From assembly GCA_963573305.1 (NCBI GenBank), contig OY754338.1, forward strand, positions 45,783,531 through 45,847,530: a stretch of DNA of 64,000 nucleotides. Direction: 5' to 3'. Source of the DNA: Pyrrhosoma nymphula. Taxonomy: Eukaryota; Arthropoda; Insecta; Odonata; Coenagrionidae. The notes beneath the pieces were generated by a model. The model did not search any database, was not told the DNA's origin, and worked only from the letters and a program-made list of their open reading frames with translations. This document shows positions 57,701 through 64,000 of the stretch, piece by piece; the first letter of the stretch is position 1; each line of letters opens with the position of its first letter. A program made the translations under genes and the position numbers.

Positions 57701-59144
57701 TGAAGATGCGATCATCTACCGACATGTTGCCACAGAAGTGGTCTTTAGCGCTCTCTTATTAGAATATAGAAACGTTTATCCTTGGTGCTTTGAGTTGGGA
57801 GTCGAACTTTATATGGGAAAATATACCGGCACATTGGCTGCACAGCGTTAAATAAATTGGGAATCACTTTGCGAATGGATTGAAGGACCTCAGATGAAAA
57901 CGTTAATACGTGTTTTCTCACACTCGCCAAGAGCACATCTGGAGAAAGCCCTGATTACTTGAGGCCCAACATAAAAAATTTAATCCGCTAGTAATACAAA
58001 TACGAAGGAAATCCGCATGCTTATTCTAGTTAAAAACTGCTAATAGGAATAGAGAGGCAAATCTAATGAAGGGACTAGGTTTGGAACCACAAGAGTCAAG
58101 GAGGCTAAGATTACTTGAAAAATTCACATAATGTGAGCTTCAGATTGCAACTAAGGATATTGCTTTAACTCCACACCGCAGCTATAGAAATCACAAAAGC
58201 AACACAATAAGACACAAGAACTGTGAAACGGATAGATAATAAAATTCCTTCTTCCCACGAAGCATTACTGACTGCAGTAAAAACGAAGGTAGACACTAAT
58301 AAATTCATTTCAATTTTTTATTTCACCAGCCCCCTATCAATCCGGTTCCCTCTTCCGTCCCCTGATCACGGTTAATGTAGAAGCAACTCCAGCTCCATGC
58401 ACTCGAATTGGCTGGTGGGGTATTACGTAGGTGTTGATGAAGTCAATTAGCATAGTTAGAGAATATGCATCGTCTAGGTCAGAGCCACCTTTAGACCACG
58501 GGGACCATAAGACACCTCCAAAGACGAGCCTTCAGTAAATAGAATGAAAGAAAGCTTAAGGTGGTCTGGGAAGAAGACAGAACGGAGAACGGAGGAAGAG
58601 GGGGGTGCGAGGAGTGAAGATTTCGGTGACGGAACCAAAATCAAAAGAGCTCAGCCAAGCGGGTTGTCAGAGCTCTGGAAAAAAGAGACTGAGGAATGGA
58701 GGGATTCATCACCAGTTTCACAAAATATGAGATCAGTTTACTGTTTTTCCCTACTTGAAGACATGCTTTCAATTGATGTAGATGGAGAGGGTGCTCCATA
58801 TGTTTAATACGTAAACCTGTAACGTGGGCGTGGCTTATATGTCATAATGGTAACGCCCATTTATTCATACATATGAGAGAAAAATCTCATTTTTTCAATA
58901 AATATGTTCTTACCGTGCCCCTTGGCTTCAATGACTGTTACGGGTGTTCTTACCTACAAATCTAAAAACAGCCTTCCAAAAATTAATACTGGGGGCTGGG
59001 GCAATCAGTGTTCAGGAAAAATACCCAGACCGTCCGATACCTGCACGCTGACTCACACAACCACGCAGCTCAGAATGCAGGAGTTTTGAAAACTTTATTT
59101 CACCGAGCTCAAGTAATATGAGACAAATATTTCCTCACCCAACA
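54721..59144. other. Unassigned sequence
   Basis: 4.4 kb with no supportable gene. Open frames of 103 codons (56615-56926) and 95 codons (57117-57404, minus) carry no known motif. GAGTTCAAGTCCA at about 57456 looks like an isolated box B. Confidence 0.45.
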
Positions 59145-59732
59145 GAAATCCCATCTATACAATTCATTTCAGGAAAAACTGTTACCGTCCTGAAGTAACC
59201 CGGAGGACAGCAAGGGAAATGGAAAAACCCATGGCCCTGAAAAGGGCCTCCGATGAGAAGCCGAAACATACAGCCTTCGCTTTCATACCATATGTAGCCA
59301 GCACAAGTGAAAAGGTATCCAGGGTGCTTGAAAAACATAACGTCGTTACCAGATTTAACTGTGTACAAAAGACCTCAAACCTCCTCTGCAAAGCAAAGGA
59401 CCGCTTACCAGAGAATATACAAGGTGTCTTATCAAGTACCGTGTGAATGTGGGAAATTTGACATTAGACTGACATCGAGAGCTCTCCAATTCCGACTGAG
59501 AGAACACCAAAAGGGCATAAAAAACAGGTAGCTACGCAAATTAGCCATGGTCGAACATACCTGGAGTGGATCTTGGCACAACATGAATGTTGAATAGGTA
59601 AAATTAATAGCGAAAGAGAACCGCTACTTTCCCAAACTCATAAGAGAGGCCATTAAATTCGTGAAAACTACAGAAAACACAAACAGAGAAGAGGGTTACA
59701 CATCTAGAATGGCTGGAAGTGGGTTTTCATGA
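59145..59732 (+). pseudogene. Penelope-like element, C-terminal and GIY-YIG end
   Basis: The first frame reads FRKNCYRPEVTRRTAREM, then FAFIPYVASTSEKVSRVLEK and RFNCVQKTSNLLCKAKDRL, the segment that joins reverse transcriptase to endonuclease in Penelope-like proteins. After a frameshift near 59415 a second frame gives YKVSYQVPCECGKFDIRLTS, RALQFRLREHQKGIKNR, a stop, AMVEHTWSGSWHNMNVE, a stop, and ENRYFPKLIREAIKF with NREEGYTSR. This is the GIY-YIG endonuclease order: CxCGK, the 'R...R..EH' helix, the 'EH.W..GH' block and the 'REA..I' and 'NRE.G' end. The usual YIG is changed to FDI and there are two stops, so the enzyme is dead. The reverse transcriptase was not found upstream. It is a 5'-truncated relic on the strand opposite to the 3.5 kb element. 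Confidence 0.75.
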
Positions 59733-59953
59733 AGAAGAAATCAGTAACCAATGAGAGCGCACCCAACTGAATTGGCAAAAAAAACGCCCCCAATATGATC
59801 CCGACACAAACACCTGCATCTTCACTTCTGACCTGAAGATAACAGCTGCAATGCATGAAACTGTCGTCTACGACAATGGAAACACGCGTAAGAAAGCCGA
59901 AACTGCCGTTTCCATAGAACAGTCTCCATTCACAGTCATTTTCGGGCTTAGGT
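59733..59953 (+). other. Probable 3' untranslated part of the Penelope-like relic
   Basis: Non-coding sequence between the last recognisable block of the endonuclease frame and the hairpin. Assigned by position only. Confidence 0.35.
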
Positions 59954-60087
59954 CGGGTTCTCCATAGCTTCCGGCGTTACGGCGAGCGAATCTCCCATAT
60001 TCACCAGGAATCCAATTCCAAATGGATTCCTGGATCAATGACGACGATGGGCGAGTAGTTCGTCGAAAGCTATGGAGAGCCTTACCC
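59954..60087. repeat. Nested hairpin downstream of the Penelope-like relic
   Basis: Outer arms TCTCCATAGCTTTCG-like (59957-59978 and 60060-60079) enclose an inner perfect stem CCAGGAATCCA/TGGATTCCTGG at 60004-60033 with an 8-base loop. On the plus strand 60030-60070 reads AATGA, C, GACGA..TCGTC, GAA, AGCT, A, a degenerate hammerhead-like layout. Its position 220 bp after the endonuclease end fits a pseudo-LTR remnant. Confidence 0.55.
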
Positions 60088-63000
60088 GGTATGAAACTCG
60101 AGAGCTCTTTCATTCTTTGCGCCATACGGCTCAAGAAACTTGGACCATAGGAACGCTGGAACATAAGAAAAATTAGTTTTCGATACTTAGTGATGAATTC
60201 CATAAGTTTCAGATGGAGGCGCCACACTTATAGACACAACGAAGTAGTATGGAAAATAATACAAGGAAAAACAGCAGGAGAAACCAAACAAGAGAAACTG
60301 AGTGACAGATCATGCATAGTCCAACTGAAACGAGACAGAGATGAGTAGATTTACAAGGGTATAAAGGAATTTTAAGGGTACGTATTAGAATGCGTAATAG
60401 AATAGAGGGCTGCAGCAGTCAAACAATTTTCAGATTTAATGACTAATGATTTTCGACTCAAAAACATTCGAGCAAGTTTCCATGAACTGAATCAGCTAAT
60501 GAGGAAGACGAACAACGAAGAGAGAGAGAGACAGAGGATAAGCAAAAAATAATTAAACTGCGAAGCATGGAAAAACGTGGAAGTATTGGGAAACAGGAAA
60601 AAAGTGAGGAAATGAGATAATTGCCTCGTCACACCAAGATTACGACCACTATCCTCCCAAGCACAGGCCGCTGTCCTTTAAAAATCCACTCTGAGACGTT
60701 TCAGGGGGATCCCTAATCTCAGGGTGGATGATAATGAACTGTGATAAATCGAGCCAGTGGAGACATTATGGACAAAACACAACAAAGAAACCGCGACGAA
60801 TATTTGTCACCAAGTAAAATAAAACACATGGAAGGTGCGCGGAAAGAGTGTATATAGTTACCTATATACTTAAGTATGTGCCAAGAGCCACATAAAGAGC
60901 TACGAGGATACCTTGTGCCGAGATTTACGAAAACGACCCAAAAAGAAAAGGGCGGAGATGGGAATTTGTGAAGAGATGGAGCAAATTGGATGCGTTGGCG
61001 GTGACACGGAGTTTTTTTTACATGCTCATGGCTCGCACGCCGACACCAAAATGATTGATAGATGGCTCTGTGCTCGCGTCTTTCGTCATTTCCGCGAGTC
61101 GACGCTCCAAGACGGCTTGTCTAAAAAGGTGCGCGGCACATCCTGACACCGAAGCATCTCCAACTCCCCCATTCCGGGAAAACTGTGGCACGAGACTTAT
61201 TATTTTTGATTAATGATTCTCATGGGGTGGTAAGAGAAAAAAAGCGAAGTCCTCAGGGCGCCGCCTTCCAGCTTATGAGAGGGACGACTTCCGAAAATAT
61301 TTATATTCAAAGACATTAAGGCACATTAATAGTTGTTTGATGGACATCTGTACAGACGTGATAGAAAGACTCCCTAATATTGAGAGACTTCGTAGCTACA
61401 TTTACATATTCAGCCACTTGTGTCACGCTTCCGATTTTGCGTCACCTGTCGATGAATTAAAATTGTCTTTTGAAAAAGCTTTATCGGTGAGTTAAGAAAA
61501 ATCTACAGTTTAACCAACTGTTTTATTGGTAGTTTTTGAGACCCATGCCACGAGAGAAACAGAAACGTCCGTTGCACTGTTATCAACTACCTAAATTGTT
61601 ACATTAATAATACATACATGTAGTGAGCACATTCGCAAATTTATATAGGCCGCATGAAAATTGAGTTTTTCTCATCTTATTATTTTATTTTTTCCAAATT
61701 ATGTCAAAAAAGCTGTTGTCCAGCTATCCCAAGCTTTCTCTTTTACATCAAAATATGCAAAAATAAGCCGCTATTTTCTGGATTGGAAGTTGTTCCCTAC
61801 TAATATGAAGTATATTCTAGCTACAGTTTGCCACGAAGTTTCTAGCTAAGTCCAAAGAAAAATACTTTTTCCAATAATGTAAAAATGAAGGTGAAAAGTT
61901 TATTCAGTTTAAGTGCAAAAAAATATACGAACTGTCTGTCATGATATAAAATTCATTCAGACGTATTTCATACAAGTATGCAAAAATCACTATGGCAAAA
62001 TCTTAAATGAATGCACCTTTCATGGCTCATGTATCATCTTAGGTGAGAATGATTTTAGTGGTCAGTCATCACCCACAGTCAATACGAATTCCACTAAAAT
62101 TACTCGGTAGTATAGCAATGGGTTTTAGCAACTAGGATAGCGCCACGTCAGTCCGTGATTCTCTACATCCATTTTAATATAAACCACCGTAATTTCCGAA
62201 TTATGAAGAGATCGTCAACCGAATTAAGCCATCTTAATTTAGCAACATCGGCTGAGCACCGTATGTTTTTGCGCCACCAGCAACTCCGCTTTTCACTAAA
62301 TTGAAGACAGTCCTAATATATGGGAAAAAATGCAAGCGAGATGATACACCTAATCCTACAACTCGTATCTACACCACACGGTAAACGTTTCGAGAGTACC
62401 ATGACTTTTACTCATTCAATTAAAAAGCCAGCCGCAAACTATTTTTTCAAGATCCATAAAAACCTACGCACAGTATTCGCATTACTTTATAAAATGTTGG
62501 TTTGTTCCCTCTTCCGTGGATGTCTCGAAATCAAGTAAACGAACTGTAACCCGCGACTCTTTTTTTATAGATAAAGGAAACTTTTTAAGTGGTAAAGAAC
62601 ACCTTTAGGGCAATCCATTTTAAGGTGTACGACTGAGTACGCATAAAAAGTATGAATTTGGTAACATTTTCCCCGATAAGGTATTATTAACAACTAGGAC
62701 GTGCTTAAGGCAGGATGTGGAATGAAAGAGCGAGAAAGCTCGAGAGTAATTAGGAAGAGGATCGTACATTCCTTTCACGATAAAAATATTTTTTCGTGAC
62801 ATTGAAAAGGAAGAGAGTAAAGGGCTAAGAAAACATGTACTTGGAAACGAGGTCGACAGAAGCTTAAGGTTAAATTATCAATGGTAACAGATTTATAAAA
62901 ATTATACTTGGGAATAATTTTTCCTCAGACTATCGGCTTTAAATCAATCTATTTTGGAAATAATAATAACATTATGAACAAAGTGATTAAAATTTACACT

Positions 63001-63200
63001 AAAAGCACTTTCTATAACAATATGACCCGGGTTTCAACGTTCTACGTCGACACCCAGGTCGGGTGGCAATAATTTTTGTTTTTGTTTTTAGTAGAATCAC
63101 AAAGTAGCGGATTTTCACTCCAGGTTATATGTTTGGCTTTTTTCATGTATGTCCATTACTGGAGCATCAAATATAATTTCTCAAATGAAAGGGGTGCTTC
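60088..63200. other. Unassigned sequence
   Basis: About 3 kb with no gene recognised. A GAGAGA run lies at 60519-60530. A 77-codon frame at 60913-61146 shows no known motif. Confidence 0.45.
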
Positions 63201-63463
63201 GTTGATTAGTCAAAGTTGAGAGAATGGATGAGAGTCGAATAACGGAACAGATATACTGTATAGGAGTGAATGGTGTAAAAGGATGTGGTAGGCAGCGAAG
63301 TTATTTGGTAAATGTGGTTGAAGAGACTTTTAAGAAAAGGAATATAACGAGTCTTAACAATAGGACAGAGAATATGAAGAAGTTCAAGAGGCCAAAAGAA
63401 GCTAAAGTTGTATGCGAGGATAGAGTATTTTGGAGGAAATTATCAAAAGTAAGCCAGGGCTAA
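63201..63463 (+). pseudogene. LINE ORF2 C-terminal fragment
   Basis: VKVERMDESRITEQIY, CGRQRSYLVNVVEETFKKRN and KEAKVVCEDRVFWRKLSK follow each other in a single open frame. They match the end of LINE reverse-transcriptase proteins ('RMDE.R..', 'GR.R..W...V...', 'A...C.DR..WR.L'). The tryptophan normally after GRQR is replaced. The frame stops after KVSQG. It belongs to the same family as 12838-13035 but is less damaged. The rest of the LINE is absent upstream, as expected from 5' truncation. Confidence 0.7.
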
Positions 63464-64000
63464 CAACAATAACTAAGTTCTTTGACTTAGTCTACTCCGA
63501 AAGGGAATTGCTTGGTTGGGTAGGTGATAAAGTTTGTGGCTACTTTGGCTTTACAAACTTGACTGGACGGATTTTTGTTTTAACTATAAACCAGTTAATT
63601 TCTTACGATGTGAAATCGAGAAACTACACCAGCGATGAGTAAGAGTACTAGTTAGTGAAGGAGATTAGTACATCAATGGATAATTTCTGCATATTCTTCT
63701 TAAATAAAAACTATTATCGCAGTCAAAAACCCTACAAAACTATGCATATACATACCAGTATTTAAAGTTACGTCCACCGAGATCTCATCAGACTAACTGA
63801 ACAAGTAGCCTTCAGAGTGAAATTGATCAGAGGTTGAAAGACTTCTGTTTTTAGTGAGCAAGGTACGGATTTTATTGATTTGAAAATTGATAATAGTAAT
63901 ATTAAAATAGTTTAAGTTTTTTTCAATTGGATTGAAACATTATTTCGTCACCATTCTCCCTTTGTACTGTTATACTATTTCTGGTGTGGTGAAAACGGTA
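63464..64000. other. Unassigned sequence to window end
   Basis: Contains the open frame 63430-63642 (70 codons), which overlaps the LINE tail in another frame and has no recognised motif. This may be the LINE 3' untranslated region, but no A tail or duplication was identified. Confidence 0.4.

Noticed and set aside
1..64000. CRISPR arrays, operons, prophage or bacterial genes
   Set aside because: No regularly spaced short repeats, no ribosome-binding-site/operon structure and no long frames; the window is eukaryotic.

Overview
The window looks like gene-poor nuclear DNA of a large, AT-rich animal genome, most likely an arthropod. There are no long reading frames: the longest open frame is 154 codons and resembles no known protein. 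There are no operons or bacterial signals. Recognisable sequence is a layered set of transposable-element remnants: Penelope-like elements, LINE tails, tRNA- and 5S-derived SINEs, hAT-type MITEs, fold-back hairpins and one nearly complete but broken DNA transposon. The arthropod assignment is inferred from the element types and composition, not from a host gene.

Layout. 3.4-4.1 kb: a short Penelope-like element (PLE) on the minus strand with two near-identical 178 bp pseudo-LTRs and a perfect 13 bp target-site duplication. 4.8-5.8 kb: a LINE reverse-transcriptase scrap, a 298 bp fold-back and a 242 bp almost perfect palindrome. 7.7-8.0 kb: a dispersed repeat followed by a 5S-rRNA-derived SINE. 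12.2-15.3 kb: a tRNA-SINE and two LINE C-terminal remnants. 16.2-16.6 kb: two fold-backs side by side. 18.6 kb: a hAT-type MITE with an 8 bp duplication. 21.9-24.9 kb: a 2.97 kb DNA transposon with very long, unequal inverted repeats and a frameshifted transposase. 25.6-28.1 kb: a SINE, a four-copy inverted motif, a GC-rich stretch and dispersed repeats. 28-36 kb: almost featureless. 36.1 kb: another fold-back. 38.7-44.6 kb: a tandem duplication, a hAT-like element, a GC-rich open frame and diverged repeats. 49.4-50.9 kb: two copies of a repeat facing each other, an RFX-type palindrome and a SINE. 53.6-54.7 kb: a terminal-inverted-repeat element and a GC/GA-rich stretch. 59.1-60.1 kb: the GIY-YIG end of a second PLE followed by a hairpin. 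63.2 kb: a second tail of the LINE family seen at 12.8 kb.

The most interesting pattern cuts across the elements. The PLE pseudo-LTRs and several otherwise unrelated fold-backs (5.3, 16.3, 36.2 and, degenerately, 60.0 kb) carry the same small architecture: CTGANGA or a close variant, one extra base, a 3-5 bp hairpin, GAA, then a self-complementary 4-8 base block ending in U and usually a permitted cleavage base. This is the layout of a type I hammerhead ribozyme with a minimal, palindromic stem III, as known from Penelope-like elements. It suggests that several of the anonymous fold-backs descend from, or use, ribozyme-bearing retroelements. No host protein-coding gene could be supported, and no gene-to-gene pathway can be described.
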